A stretch of DNA of 64,000 nucleotides from Heterotrichella gracilis (taxonomy: Eukaryota > Sar > Xanthophyceae > Tribonematales > Xanthonemataceae), in the NCBI GenBank assembly GCA_032358255.1, contig JAULBX010012322.1, positions 39,289-103,288 of the forward strand, written 5' to 3'. The notes below the pieces were generated by a model. The model ran no database searches and had not been told where the DNA came from. It saw only the letters and a list, made by a program, of their open reading frames with translations. Below are positions 1 to 11,229 of the stretch, piece after piece (within the stretch, counting starts at the first letter, position 1; each line of letters opens with the position of its first letter). Made by a program: the position numbers and the translations under genes.

Positions 1-262
1 GTTTGTGTATATTTTCCAGGGGATTAACAGCAAGTGCGGTGCGTAAAGGGGGGGAAATGGGTCTGAGGGGTGGGTGGGCTAAGTGGGGTGGACGGGGTAC
101 TACGGGGGATCAAGTGTGGTGCATAAAGGGGAGGAAATGGAGAGGGGTTGGTAGGGTATTACGAGGCAATCATGGTACCAATATGAGAGGTTGCTGGTTA
201 TGAGCAGACTGTTTGTGGACACCTTTCAGGGAATCACCAGCAAGGGTGGTGCGTTCATGGTA
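1..262 (+). repeat. Exon-edge duplication, AspRS exon ending at 38
   Basis: The exon end and donor at 1-58 (GTTTGTG...CAGGGGATTAACAGCAAG-like) recurs in the intron at about 204-262 (GTTTGTG...CAGGGAATCACCAGCAAG-like). A shorter piece, with the AAGTGTGGTGCATAAAGGGG stretch, is at about 103-145. The 1-38 copy is taken as the real exon because its donor phase fits the next exon. Confidence 0.7.
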
Positions 263-2230
263 GAGGAAGTGGCGGGTTACCATGTCATGGGGCGGGGCTG
301 TGCATGGCATATTTTACGTGAGACCACTGTGGGAGGCCTGTGTGCGCGTGCTAAACACTCTGTAAATCCCAATCATGATCCCTCCATCCCCAAAACGATC
401 CCTCCATCCATGGAATTATCCCCCTTCCGTGACCCCCCCCCCTTCCCCCTCCTCCAGCCCACGAGCTCCAGGTGATCAGCCAGCAGTACCCCTTCACCCC
501 GCTCAAGTACCTGCCCAAGACCCTGCGCCTCACTTTCCCAGAGGGCATCGAGCTGCTGAAGGAGGCAGGATACGATGTGAGTAAGATGGGAGGGGACCTA
601 TGTGGCAGGGATGCTCATAGTTGCAACTGGTTGACTGGAAATATATTAGGCGAACCGAAAAGATGGGATCCTAATCGTTGGCGTTACACATGATTCTGTC
701 CTGTTATGTCGCTCACTAATGTTGACTGCATGGACCACGATGATTCCTTGCCGTCCTTCGCGCACTCCACCCCCTGCCGCCCTTCCCCACCCACCCCACC
801 TCGTCTCATTACATGCGCCCCCCCGCCCCCCCCCTGCAGCCCGACCCCTATGGTGATCTCAATACTGAGCTGGAGCGGGCGCTTGGATCCCCCATACCCT
901 TCTTTGCCCCCACCTCCCCTCCCGCACTCTTCCCACCTCAAGCCCAAAACCCCTCCCCTCCTAAATCCCAACCCCCCTCCCCCCCTGCAGCCCGACCCCT
1001 ATGGTGACCTCAACACCGAGCTGGAGCGGGCGCTTGGCAAGAAGGTGCTGGAGAAGTACGGCACTGAGTTCTACATCCTGCACCGGTGAGGCCCCCGTAC
1101 CATGTTCAGGGTTTAGGGTTTAGGGTTCAGGGTTAGGGTATAGGCTCTACATCCTGCACAGGCGAGGCCTCCGTGCCAAGTTCAGGGTTCAGGGTTTAGG
1201 ATTTAGGGTTTAGGCCCTCCATGATCTGCGTTGGTCTAGGGTGTGGTTGGAGGGCTTTGTCCCAATGACATGTAGTGGTTAGGGTCGAGACTTCAATGTG
1301 TAGGCTTGATCTCTGTGACATGCATTGGTGTGACCATGCTTCCCCACCCCAGCCAGATCAGCACACACATACAAGAAAGGCTTTCAGGCAAACCACGCAG
1401 ACTCAAACCCTGCCCCCTCTCGACGCCACCCACCTACCCACCGATTCCTCCCCAGGGACTGTACCCCCTTGCAGTGTTCCCCCTAAGCCCTGAACCCTAA
1501 TGTCCTCCCCCGTTTCCTCCCAAGGTACCCCACTGCTGTGCGCCCCTTCTACACCATGCCCTGCCACGACGATGACCGCTACTCCAACTCCTACGATGTG
1601 TTCATCCGGGGGGAGGAAATCATCTCGGGGGCGCAGAGGGTGCACGACCCAGAGCTGCTGGCAGGTGGGTGGGGGACGGGTGGTGTTAGTCGCACACCCT
1701 GGCAAGGGGGTGTTGCTCTGGTGGAGGTGGGGTACTAGGGCACTGTTGTGTGGGGCTGGAGGGGGTATGGCACTGGGAATTGGTGCTGGAGAAACGTTTG
1801 GTAGTACTGGCGAGGTGCAGAGGGGTTTTGAGATGGTGTCAAGGGGTTCAGAGCTGTGGTTTCGTTGTCGGGGTGCATTGGCCAGCGGGCACAGTAGGTG
1901 GTGGTAGGTGGCACCCTTTGTGGTGCTGAGGGATGGACAACCTGTGACCCCCTCCTCCCTTCTTCCCTATACCCACCTTTCCCCTTCCGTTGTTCCCCTC
2001 TCCCCTCACCTGAAGCCCCCTCTCCCCTCCCCTTCTCCCCAGCGCGCGCCTCCTCCCTGGGCATCCCCCTGCCCTCCATCCAGTCCTACATCGACTCCTT
2101 CAAGTACGGGGCCAACCCACACGGGGGCGCAGGGGTGGGCATGGAGCGTGTGGTCATGCTGTTCTGTGCGCTGGACAACATCCGCAAGGCATCCATGTTC
2201 CCCAGGGACCCCAAGAGGCTCACGCCCTAG
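1..2230 (+). CDS. Aspartyl-tRNA synthetase, cytosolic type, C-terminal part (5' end outside window)
   Basis: Class II aminoacyl-tRNA synthetase that charges tRNA-Asp in the cytosol. Five exons read as one C-terminal catalytic domain: 1-38 ([12 protein letters not shown]), 458-576 ([18 protein letters not shown]), 991-1085 ([18 protein letters not shown]), 1525-1664 ([12 protein letters not shown], then [18 protein letters not shown]) and 2043-2230. The last exon carries class II motif 3 ([14 protein letters not shown]) and ends [10 protein letters not shown]-stop, the usual AspRS C-terminus. All intron phases match: the 1-38 exon leaves one base that the CC at 458-459 completes, and its donor is GTGCGTAA-like. 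About 193 residues are visible; the anticodon-binding domain and motifs 1-2 lie upstream of the window. Four junctions of this gene carry exon-edge duplications, annotated separately. Identification rests on family motifs read by eye. Confidence 0.95.
829..1037 (+). repeat. Exon-edge duplication, 5' edge of AspRS exon 991-1085
   Basis: The acceptor plus the first 16 codons of the exon (980-1037) are repeated 151 bases upstream at 829-886. The three base differences in the coding part are all at synonymous third positions (GAT/GAC, AAT/AAC, ACT/ACC). The upstream copy has no evident donor after its 16 codons, so it is probably not an exon. Confidence 0.9.
1071..1187 (+). repeat. Exon-edge duplication, 3' edge of AspRS exon 991-1085
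   Basis: CTACATCCTGCACCGGTGAG and the following 20 or so bases (1071-1112) recur at 1147-1187. The two copies are separated by about 35 bases of TTTAGGG-like repeat. In the second copy the donor GT has become GC within CAGGCGAGG. Confidence 0.9.
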
Positions 2231-2392
2231 GTTAAGGTTTTAGGGTTTGCTGTGCTGTGCGCTGGACAACGTGAGCAGGGCGTCCATGTTCCCCAGGGAC
2301 CCCAAGAGGCTCACACCCCAGGCTAGGGTTTAGGGTTTGCTGTGCTGTGTGCTTGACATTATCTGCAAGGCGTCCATGTTCCCCAGGGACCT
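2152..2392 (+). repeat. Threefold tandem repeat of the AspRS terminal exon end
   Basis: The last ~70 coding bases before the stop at 2228-2230 are followed by two decaying copies at 2251-2320 and 2341-2392. Each copy is preceded by TAGGGTTTGC-like telomeric sequence, giving a period of about 90 bases. The second copy still reads [20 protein letters not shown] in frame; the third is broken. A fourth, weaker trace may lie near 2490-2520. Confidence 0.92.
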
Positions 2393-2399
2393 TACGACT

Positions 2400-3252
2400 C
2401 TTTGTAAGTGGTTCATGCCCTGGGACGGGGTTCAAAATGCAGAAGCTTGTGATGAGTAGGGTGAAATAACTTTCCACCTTCATTATTGCGGGTTTTGGGC
2501 AAAGTGTGCAAGGCGTTCATGTTTAGGTTAGGGGGTATGGCTTTCCAAATTGTTGGGGTGCACGCTGGGCAGGGTGCACCAAACAATTCATGTTGCAAGG
2601 CATAGCCATTGGTCAGGCTAGCTAGCTTGTTATATTCTTGTGCTGGTAGGGGATATCCACATTGGCCCAGATTCTGAAGAGGTATTCAATAGGGCCTGTA
2701 CAGACTCTCAGTGTAAGTAATGCGTCTCACACTGACCCAGGGTCTCGGGTTGAAAATCTTATGGTTTATCTGTAATTACAGCTGGGATTGTTTTCGAGAG
2801 TCTGACTTTGTAATGGTAATCTTCAGATCTGATCAGGATGTGTTTGCCGACATCCGATTCGGCCAAAAATGGCGCCAATAACGTACACATTGACACATGC
2901 ACTGTGACACTCGTGACAACTTCCATACACTCAAAACTGGCTTGACAATGTTCACTGCTAATACAGGAGCCCGGGCCGCCGGCGGCCGCAGTCAATGCAA
3001 ATGGTTAACCCCTTCGCTGGCGCCCTTCACTGGCAACGCGCATATTATAAATGTTTAAATTACCATATGGTTACGGTAACATAAACCATATTGTATGCGC
3101 GTAAATTACTTGTTGAATAAGGGAAATCTGTGAGCAAGTTTGGGATAAAACAAAATTCCAATCGCGGGTCTTGTCATAATCAAACACAGAAGATGCGCGA
3201 CAACTTCCTGCAGAAGATGATCATCAACAAAATATTAATCAAACCCATGCCC
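2400..3252. other. Convergent intergenic region AspRS/LAS1
   Basis: This stretch separates the 3' ends of the AspRS and LAS1 genes. I see no coding exon with family features here. The part from 3000 to 3250 is AT-rich compared with the genes. Confidence 0.5.
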
Positions 3253-6200
3253 TCATGGCTCCGTCAGCCCCTCGCCAGTGTCCCCTCCATTGGCCAGCAG
3301 CCTCCCCAGCGCACGCACATCCACCTTGCGGGGAGCCATGCCGCCCCACCAATCCCCGCCCTCCTCCCCACCACCCCCACCCTCAGGGCCCTGGCCGCTT
3401 TGGGGCACGGGACCAATGTTTTGATCAGGGTTATCGTCCCGTGCCCCAAAGGGATCGGGCCAGGGGTCATCGACCGCAGCCAAATCGGGTCGATCCAATG
3501 ATTGGGGCCGATCATCCAACCTGCTCCCACCGGCGATCAGCTGCGATACAATGCGATCGGGGGCTTCAGGAGGGTCCAAACTAACCCTAGGTTGCTGTGG
3601 AGATATACCGCTGGTGGCAGCTGCACCTGTTTCCTCCCCTGAGCGGCCCAGTGTTCCTTCCCCTGGTGACTGGTGTGGGATTGGTTGGGTCCCCAGGGGA
3701 GCGGGCGTGTGGGGAAAAACAGGGGGGGTGCCGTTTGGGTCGTGGAGGGAGGGCAGGGCGCCGATTGCACATGGCGTCCAGCGGGCCACCTTGCGCCACC
3801 TGGCAGTGCAGCAGCAATGCAGCACCAGGGTGTCAGGCACCATGAATAATTGCCTAATGAAAGTGAAATTGGAAATTTCAGGCATTCAGAAAAGGGCAAG
3901 GCAGAGCTTGGCCGTGGCGCAGCAGCTGCTGGGAACGCATGAATTGAAATGTATTACTAAATGACTGAGGTTTCCACCCACCTTGATGGTTCCCCTCTGC
4001 TGCCACCTTGTGCAGCGGCGGTGGAACCTCCTTGCAAGGCAGCACCAGCTCGCGAGGCGGAACCAGCTCGCAGCCGCTCCAGCAGCAGCGCCTGGCGCTC
4101 CTTGGCCTCATCTGCTTCAATTCCATTAACAACCCCCGCCTGTTCCCCTACCTTCCCCTCCTCCCCTTGTTTGCTTTCCCTCCCATCCTCCCCGTGCACA
4201 GGCGTGGATAGCGCAATGACCGCAGGGAGGAAACCACCCCCTGCCCTCGATTGCGCCAATCCCCCCTGGGGAGCACCCACCAGGAGCCCCACTGCTTGAA
4301 CCAAGCACCTGCCAAGCGCCTCCCTCCCCCCCTCACCAACCCCATGGCTGGTGGATGCCTCCCCCTGCGTTCCCTCCCCACCACCACCTCCCCCTGATGA
4401 TGTCACCTTGGGGTCGATTGGAGCAGCGGGCATGTGAGTAAAGGACGATGCAACCGCCAATCGCTGCTGCACCAGGAGGCATCTCTTCAGCAAATCTTGC
4501 AGCTGAGCTGCACTGAAGCTGCCCACTGGGTTCTGCTGCTGACCCTCGCCCACAGATGCCTCCCCCGCCTTCCTCTTCCCCCCCTTACTCCCCTTCTTGC
4601 CCTTCCCACCCACCTCCCCTTGACCCAACAGCCCCCGCACCCACTCCACCATCGCCTCTGCATCATCCCCACCCCCATCCACAGCCTTATCCACAACCTT
4701 ATCCACTCGAGATGCCATCCGATCCACCGCCCCAGCCAATAGTAAATTGGGGAGCGAGGGCCACAGGCGAGACAGTGCAGACAGCGCGGCGTTCCACGCT
4801 GCCATCCGGGCCTGGTGCTCGGCCAATGAAGGGGCAGGGCTGGCGCCTCCACCGCCTGAAGAGGCCACTCCGTTGCCTACCCCGCTGCCCACCCCGCCAT
4901 GTGGCGGCTGCCAGTCGCCTGCGGGGTAGCGCAGCACATGCCGTGTCAGCATGCAACCGGTAGTGGGCGCCGCGAAATATCATATATATACAATTGTATG
5001 CACGCGGCACATGGCACCGATACTGGAGGGCATCCATGTGCACGCCTTCAGCACAGGCCCTTTACCCACTTGGCACGATGGGAAACGGGAGCAGCTGTGG
5101 GTGTGCCATATCGCAGGGGTAGAGTGGCGCGCACCGTCATAAGCACCATGCATGGCATTGAGGGATTGCGGCTGGTTTTAAAATCACACTCTTTTACATA
5201 CAAATGCCAGCATGCAAACACAACCCACAGCCCCACAACCATTACCCATCATGCACCACCCGCGAACCACCTCCCCTCAAAATCTACATCGCCCCGCCCC
5301 GCCCCAACCCCCCCCCCCCACATACTCACCCATGTCCAGTAGGGGTTGTACAAGCAGTGCGCCGCAAGGGGAGGGCACCATGGTCTTGATCTCGCTCAGA
5401 GCCAGGCGCCTCCTCCTCTGGGGATCGGCATCAGCATCGGCGGGTGGTTCCGTCTCTGCGAGTGGTTCCACCTCATCTGGTTCGTCCACCTCCTCTGCCA
5501 GGTCAGTGGGGCCAGCCAGGTGCTTGAGTGCAGCTGCCAGGCGCAGGGTGATGTACTCCTGTGGGGTGGGATTGGGGGATCAGGCGATGCTCATGCAGAA
5601 TACTAGTAGCAGTACATTCCGATCCTGCAAGGGGGGGGGAAACGCACCGTTGGGGGGACAACGCACCGTTCCTTCGTACCATCCTGCAGTGCATTTCCCC
5701 CTCCCATTTCCCTACTTTCCCATAATCTCCCATTCCTCACCTTGAGCAGGTGCTCAATCCTGGCGTGCGCCCCTGCCAGCTGCTGGTTCTGCCTGTGCCA
5801 GTACTGCGCTGCCAGCCACTCCAGCGCCTGCCGCACCGCCAGGCGAAGCAGTGCCAGGCTGGGGATCGCGCCATGTGTGGCGTTGTGGCGCACCTCAACC
5901 AACAGGTGAGGCACACCTGGCAGGAGGGAAACGTGGTGGTGATATGGGGAGAGGAAACGGGCAGAAGATGAGGAAATGAATGAGAATTGGGAATGCCGCG
6001 GGTTGGCCAGATGTTGGCATTAAAACCCTGCCGTTGTGCCTTCATTCCATCTGCATATTGCGCTGTCATCACCCCTTGCCATTGTGTTGACACCATCTTG
6101 TGTCATGCGCAAAGCAAGGAGACCCCTGATCACACCCAGCCTGTACCACCCCATGTAAAATCCCCACACCTGCCGCCGCCGCCAGGTGCGCCACCGACGC

Positions 6201-7371
6201 CGCTGTGCGCCCCCTCTGCGCCGAGTCAGCTATGCCGTTGACCATGCGGATGATGGCAAGGGAGTACTGCACACGCAGCGCCGAGGGGTCGTGCCAGGTG
6301 GCGGCGCCGGGGTGGCCGGAGTAGGTGGGGCCCAGGGCAGGATCCCTGCACACAGGGTTTAGGGTTCAGGCCGATGCCGTGTTCTGGGTACAGGCTAATG
6401 CGGGGAGTCGTGCCAGGTGGCGGCGCCCGGGTGGCCGGAGTAGGTGGGACCCAGGGCAGGGTCCCTGCGAGCAGGGTTTAGGGTTGAATTGGGTGGGAAT
6501 CTTTGCGGTGATGCTGATGCTGATGCAGATGCTGATGATTGTCTGCAGTCCGGGAGTCTGTGTCAAGTATGTGTTTCTGCCATCACATACTTGCTTGCAC
6601 AAACACACATGCACCACTGCTTACAAAAGCTCGTTACCCTTCGCTGCTACCTGAAGCCACGCAGGGCTCTGCCCTAAACCCTAACCTGCCTCCTGAACCC
6701 TACCGTACGCAGGTTGCCACCAGGTAGGCTGTGTTGTCCACCCCCACAGGCACCCTGCCCCTGCAGCGCCACGCTGCCACCTGGCAGAGCCACACGCGAA
6801 TCAGTACTGCTGAATGTAAACCACGCCTTGTGTGTCGAGCTCGACAGGCAGGAACACCCTATCAAGGGTATGTGGGGCTGTGGATGGTGCAGTTTGCTAC
6901 AGCCGTACAGGTGGCTAGGCCACAGGCGTGCACATTTGTGGCTTAACTTCAACCATACGTTGTGTGTTAAGCTAGCGAGGTGCGAGAACCACGACTAGGG
7001 TTGCTCTAGCTGCAGCGGATATAGCCACATGTGATGATACACAGGCAGGTGGCCAGGCAGGACATGCCAGGTTGGGTGCATGCACAGGCGCATGCACAAA
7101 ACCATACTCCGCCTTGCAGGGTCAATCCCTTGGTCACCACCGGTGAAGTATGGCGATGCAAGGGCAGGCGGCAAGGCTAAAAGCATGCTTGCTCCACCTT
7201 GCAGGGTCCTCCACCAAGGAGTCCTTGACCTGCACCACCGTGCAGCAAGTGCGGTGGACGTACCATTTCAAGCGCCTGCAGCACGCGCAGGTAGTCCTGG
7301 GATAGCAGGCCGTCCCCAACGTGGCTCCATTCTGCCCAGCTGGCCCAGGGGACCGCCCTACCAAAGAGCAT
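3253..7371 (-). CDS. LAS1: LAS1-like pre-rRNA (ITS2) processing protein
   Basis: Las1 is the HEPN-type endoribonuclease that cuts ITS2 during 60S ribosome maturation in the nucleolus (family knowledge). Seven exons on the minus strand, 7371-7264, 6780-6704, 6345-6170, 5916-5741, 5558-5330, 4918-3982 and 3799-3253, join in phase to 2250 bases, or 749 codons plus stop. The N-terminal Las1 domain is clear: AVPWASWAEW, WRCRGRVPVGVDNTAYLV, YSLAIIRMVNGIADS, and RHNATHGAIPSLALLRLA, whose RHxxTH matches the conserved HEPN catalytic R-x4-H type motif. A long low-complexity, Gly/Ala-rich region in exon 6 separates this from the C-terminal WRKVARWTPCAIGALP motif seen in Las1 proteins. The start at 7371 is the first ATG before the conserved VPW motif. 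It is head-to-head with the HglS-family gene. Introns 2 and 3 hold telomere-like repeats. Confidence 0.92.
6286..6486 (-). repeat. Exon-edge duplication, 5' edge of LAS1 exon 3
   Basis: The acceptor and first ~60 coding bases of exon 3 (6286-6367) recur 119 bases away at 6406-6486, on the upstream side in gene orientation. In both copies a CCCTAAACCCTG (gene sense) lies just before the CAG acceptor. Confidence 0.9.
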
Positions 7372-7951
7372 CGCTAAGACCGCCTCACAGCATGCCCAAT
7401 GTTAGCCAGATATGCACCAAGGTCTACAAGCTACGAGGTGCAAATACACACAGTGGAGCTGCGCTGTCGAGGTATTGGCCTGTGTTGTGCTCACTGTCCG
7501 TCGGCTAATTGGAGGCTACCAATCACCGCCACAAATACTGGACGTTTAATGGTTGCACAGGTTGTGGTTGCGCAATGGAGGCATTGACGGTATATCGGCT
7601 GTGGTACAAGCTCCATTGCCTATGAAAAGGTACATGTTGTAAAATGCATGCATGCATATGGCAATCCCGCTAAAAACCCTGCCGAAAACCCTGCATGCAT
7701 GCATTGTCAAAGTTCCGTAAGATCTATAACAGGTTTGGTGGATTCCTAACCGCTCACATACCATGGCTAGCTCCCATTTTTGCTGCACAGGTGTAATGCG
7801 CCTCAAGTGTCGCTTTTACTGCGCATTTGTAGGGGGTTTTGGGCGACTTTGCTCCCTGTCAACGTTGTGTTTACGCCGCGTCTAATGAACCTTCTCGCCG
7901 TTGATCGCGACAGTCTTTCAATTCAAAACATCAACTGCATCTCTGGTGACA
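7372..7951. promoter_or_regulatory. Divergent promoter region LAS1 / HglS-family gene
   Basis: About 580 bases separate the LAS1 start on the minus strand from the proposed start of the oxoadipate dioxygenase gene on the plus strand. A shared regulatory region is inferred from geometry only; I see no clear TATA box. Confidence 0.4.
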
Positions 7952-10553
7952 ATGCCTGTTCGCGTTGCGCAGCTTGCACGTTGCGTCCTCACATGCCACG
8001 ACAGAGGTGGCGTTGGAACAAAAAGACGTCCGTTACCAGCACCAAACAGCCTGGGAAGCAACCGGACACTGACAGCAATGGGTGCAAGACCCATCTCGTC
8101 TTCCATGGCAACCAGCGGTGGCGCACATCCCACCCAGGTCGGCACGCATGCATAATGGCATCTTGACTTCATGTCGGGTGGTGCTTTTCATGCTCCCGTT
8201 CCCAGCCAACATATCCAACCTCTTGAAATGTGCTTCTTTTCAGGACCATTCTCAACCCTCAACTCTGCTGTTGGAAGGGTTTGCCACAACAGCCTTACGA
8301 CACTATCTTGGTAGGGCCCCAACCCTTTGCACGTGCCTTCTCTCAATAACTGTTCCTCCCAACACCTGTCTAACTATCTCTGGAGCATTGCTGAATGGGT
8401 GCCATTGCTCCTGCTTGCTCCTTGCTTCAAACAGCGGTCCCTCCCAACAACGTTTTAGACAATGGTAGGCTGATTCAGGATCCCTGTCTCTGCAATAACC
8501 CTAAACACCCTTACCCTGAACCACAGTTGCTGCCTCTTAACCCTGCAGCTCGCAACCCCACAACCAATGAGGTCATCCAGAAGCTGACCGCCACCAACCA
8601 GGGGCGCAACCTACCCTCAGACCACTTTGCATTCCGCACCTTCGGCCTGCCAGGCTTTGGCATCGACTCCCTGGCACAGTTCTTCCTGGATAACGGCTAT
8701 GAAAGGAGGGAGGCGCTGGAATTCCCTGCAAAGAAGCTGAGGGCCTATTGGTTTGCCCCACCCGGAGGCTATACCAATAACCTGCCCCGTATATTCATCT
8801 CCGAATTGAAGGTGAATACCCTTGCTAAGAGTTTTTTCTCACCAGGCTGCACCATGAAGGCCAGCTCAAGTCTGGTTGCGAGATGCCAACTTCATGTCTT
8901 GCCTGACTTCATGTTTTGCCCATGCAGCAACATCACCAAGCCGCCAACAAAGGGTATAAACCCTTAGGGTACACTGTAGACATATCATGAACCCTTTTGC
9001 TATCTGCGCCTAGGCACCAGCAGACAAACCTAGCTGCTGCACAGAAACCAACCCTACCAGGTTGGTAGGGTTTCTGTTAGTATGTGCTCTCGCTGGTTAC
9101 TAGGGTCTCTACGCTTCAGCATGCCCTTGTGCTGTCCACCAGGTCGAGGAGGTTTCGCCTGAGGCTCAGCGCATCATCCGGCGGTACACCTCAGCAGCAG
9201 CCAGCACAGCCTACGCCCCCCTCATGAGCCTCTTGGACACCCTCCCCTGGCCCACGCCCTCGTGGAAGGACTACTCTACCCTGGCAGGTTAGTTTGCATG
9301 CATTCCAGCAGTACAGCCAGGTGGGCAGTCATCCTTTACCTTACCTTACGGTGTCTTTTTCTGTACAGAAAAACCATATATTTCTGCACGGAGTTGCCCC
9401 TGAAAGCTCCACGACACCTTTGCAATTGCCCCCAATCATACTGCTTTTCTCCGCCCGATTCATTCACATTAGCTACTGCACAGGGAGCACCGCAGGGCAC
9501 CTACCGTGTAAGGCAGTGGTTTTCCTTCCTGCTTCCCATGCAGGGGAAAGCGAGTACGCTGCCTGGGTGCTGGTCAACGGCTACGCGCTCAACCACAGCA
9601 CAGTATCTGTGCACAGATTGGCTGCAATGGATGACCTGGCGCAGCTGAATGGCCAGCTGGAGGGGTGGGGGTTCCGTCTTAATCAGGAAGGGGGGGTTGT
9701 CAAGGTAGGCGCGCTTAAACCTAATAAGCAGCTGCCCTACCTAGGGTTCCGGCTGAATCAGGAAGGGGGGGTGCACCATGCTGCATTGGTGATGGTGGGG
9801 GTCACTTGATGACGCATCAGTTGCAGCCATATGCTGACACGCAGGCGCATTCGTTGCGATAGCACCCACATTATCATGATTCGCAACCGAGTGCATTGGA
9901 ACATCTGAAGATCAAGTTGACGCCCTCGTGAGCGTGATCCATGATGAGCATCTGATCGTAGCATGTGGATGCGCACATGATCATGACTGCAGCAATGCCT
10001 CACCCAGACGGAGCTGAATTTCCAATCCCGGCCAACCCCACAGGTGTCCCCCGATGGTGGTCTGCTCCAGAGCTCCACAGTGGCAGACACAAGGAGATTT
10101 GATTTTGCCGATGGGGATTCGCACGAGGTCCCCGCATCATACATTGAATTCGCTCAGCGCCTGGTGCTGCCTGAGTACAGCCACCTCAAGGTAGGGTCTT
10201 GTGAAGGCTCCTAGGGTATAGGGTTTGTGGGAGGGTTTCTTGATGGTGGTCATCTCGGTTCCTAGGGCGCAGGGTTTTTGGTAGGTTCATCTCGGCATCG
10301 GAGATACCTCAAGATAGGGTGGAAATAGTGGTCAGCTTAGAAGGGCAAAGGCAGCACTTTTTGATATATTGTAACAATTCCAGCTCAATACAAATTTTAC
10401 TTTGGTGACAGTTTTGTACCACGTGTCCAGAGCGCTGATGCTGCTTGTGCACCGCAGGGTGAGGAGGTGGAGGAGTGGCACAGGCGGGACGGGTTTGAGG
10501 TTGGGAACGCAGACAAGATCTTTGACAGCACGCGCTTGGCGATGCAAGAGTGA
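7952..10553 (+). CDS. DUF1338 / 2-oxoadipate dioxygenase-decarboxylase (HglS family)
   Basis: The family converts 2-oxoadipate to D-2-hydroxyglutarate in lysine catabolism, using Fe(II). Exons read 8549-8811, 9143-9287, 9544-9704, 10044-10190 and 10458-10553, and their phases join cleanly. Likely metal ligands are the His in DHFAFRTFG, the His in YALNHSTVSVH and the Glu in SYIEFAQRL; the C-terminus is DKIFDSTRLAMQE. The first exon is uncertain. An ATG at 7952 opens MPVRVAQLARCVLTCHDRGG, Arg-rich and organelle-targeting-like, running to about 8135. A junction in the required phase 1 to 8549 would need a weak donor (GTGGCG near 8119 or GTGCAA near 8081), so the N-terminus should be treated as a model. 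The donor at 9288 (GTTAGT) lies inside a LINE-tail-like fragment. Confidence 0.88.
9288..9330 (-). mobile_element. Possible LINE 3'-end fragment at a splice donor
   Basis: GTTAGTTTGCATGCATTCCA and the following CAGTACAGCCAG...GCAGTCA resemble the antisense 3' end of the LINE family seen at 14164-14350, at roughly 80 percent over 40 bases by eye. The donor GTTAGT of the HglS-family intron is the first six bases of the fragment. Confidence 0.45.
9658..9784 (+). repeat. Exon-edge duplication, HglS-family exon 9544-9704
   Basis: The GGGTTCCG...AATCAGGAAGGGGGG segment near the exon end (9667-9696) recurs at 9743-9771 inside the following intron. The second copy begins CTAGGGTTCC. Confidence 0.8.
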
Positions 10554-11229
10554 AGCACTTTCTGTGCCACACTGTGGGAGCCAAGGGGGTTGCACTACCA
10601 CCGCCGTTCCTGGGGGCACTTAATGGCAACCGCTTTGTGAGCTGTCAATTGTTGTTGGTTCAATATTTGCGGCAAGTTGGTGTCATATCTGCCAATCTTG
10701 GCCGCCATCGGATGGGTGCGGCAGCAGCTCTAAAGCCTTTAGTTAAGGCCGCCTTTGCGAGCTGCCTCAGCTGGACCCTAGGGTTCCTGTCAGGAGGGGA
10801 CTCATACCGTATTCAAAACCCTAAAAACCCTCTTGCCACTTTGACGCCACGTGGATGTTTTTTCGTGTTGAAATCTAGCTAGTTGAAAGCGTTCACTCGT
10901 TTCTTGGTTAACGCTGTGGCATACATATGTTCACCCGTCTTGGTTCTAGCCTTTAAAAGAGGAGGTGAACAGTAGTCGTGGATAGAGCGTGTAAGACCTG
11001 TGTACCGCCGGCTTTGGCTCACTTCAAAATGTAGGCTGCTGATCCTGTCGCAAAGCTGCCGGCAGCTGTACTGCAAACTGAATGCCTGTAAAATCTTCTA
11101 TCAAGTTGGGAACATAGCACCACAAATCCAATCCACGACTATTGGTCTGTGACGACAATGTGGTTGTGCATGGGATTTCGACTTGGTCGTAAGGGGTTTC
11201 CTTTGAAAGGGTCTTTCGCGTGAGACGCT

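Noticed and set aside
3130-4299. Plus-strand open frames across LAS1 exons 6-7
   Set aside because: They are antisense to a seven-exon model that joins in phase and carries Las1 motifs at both ends.
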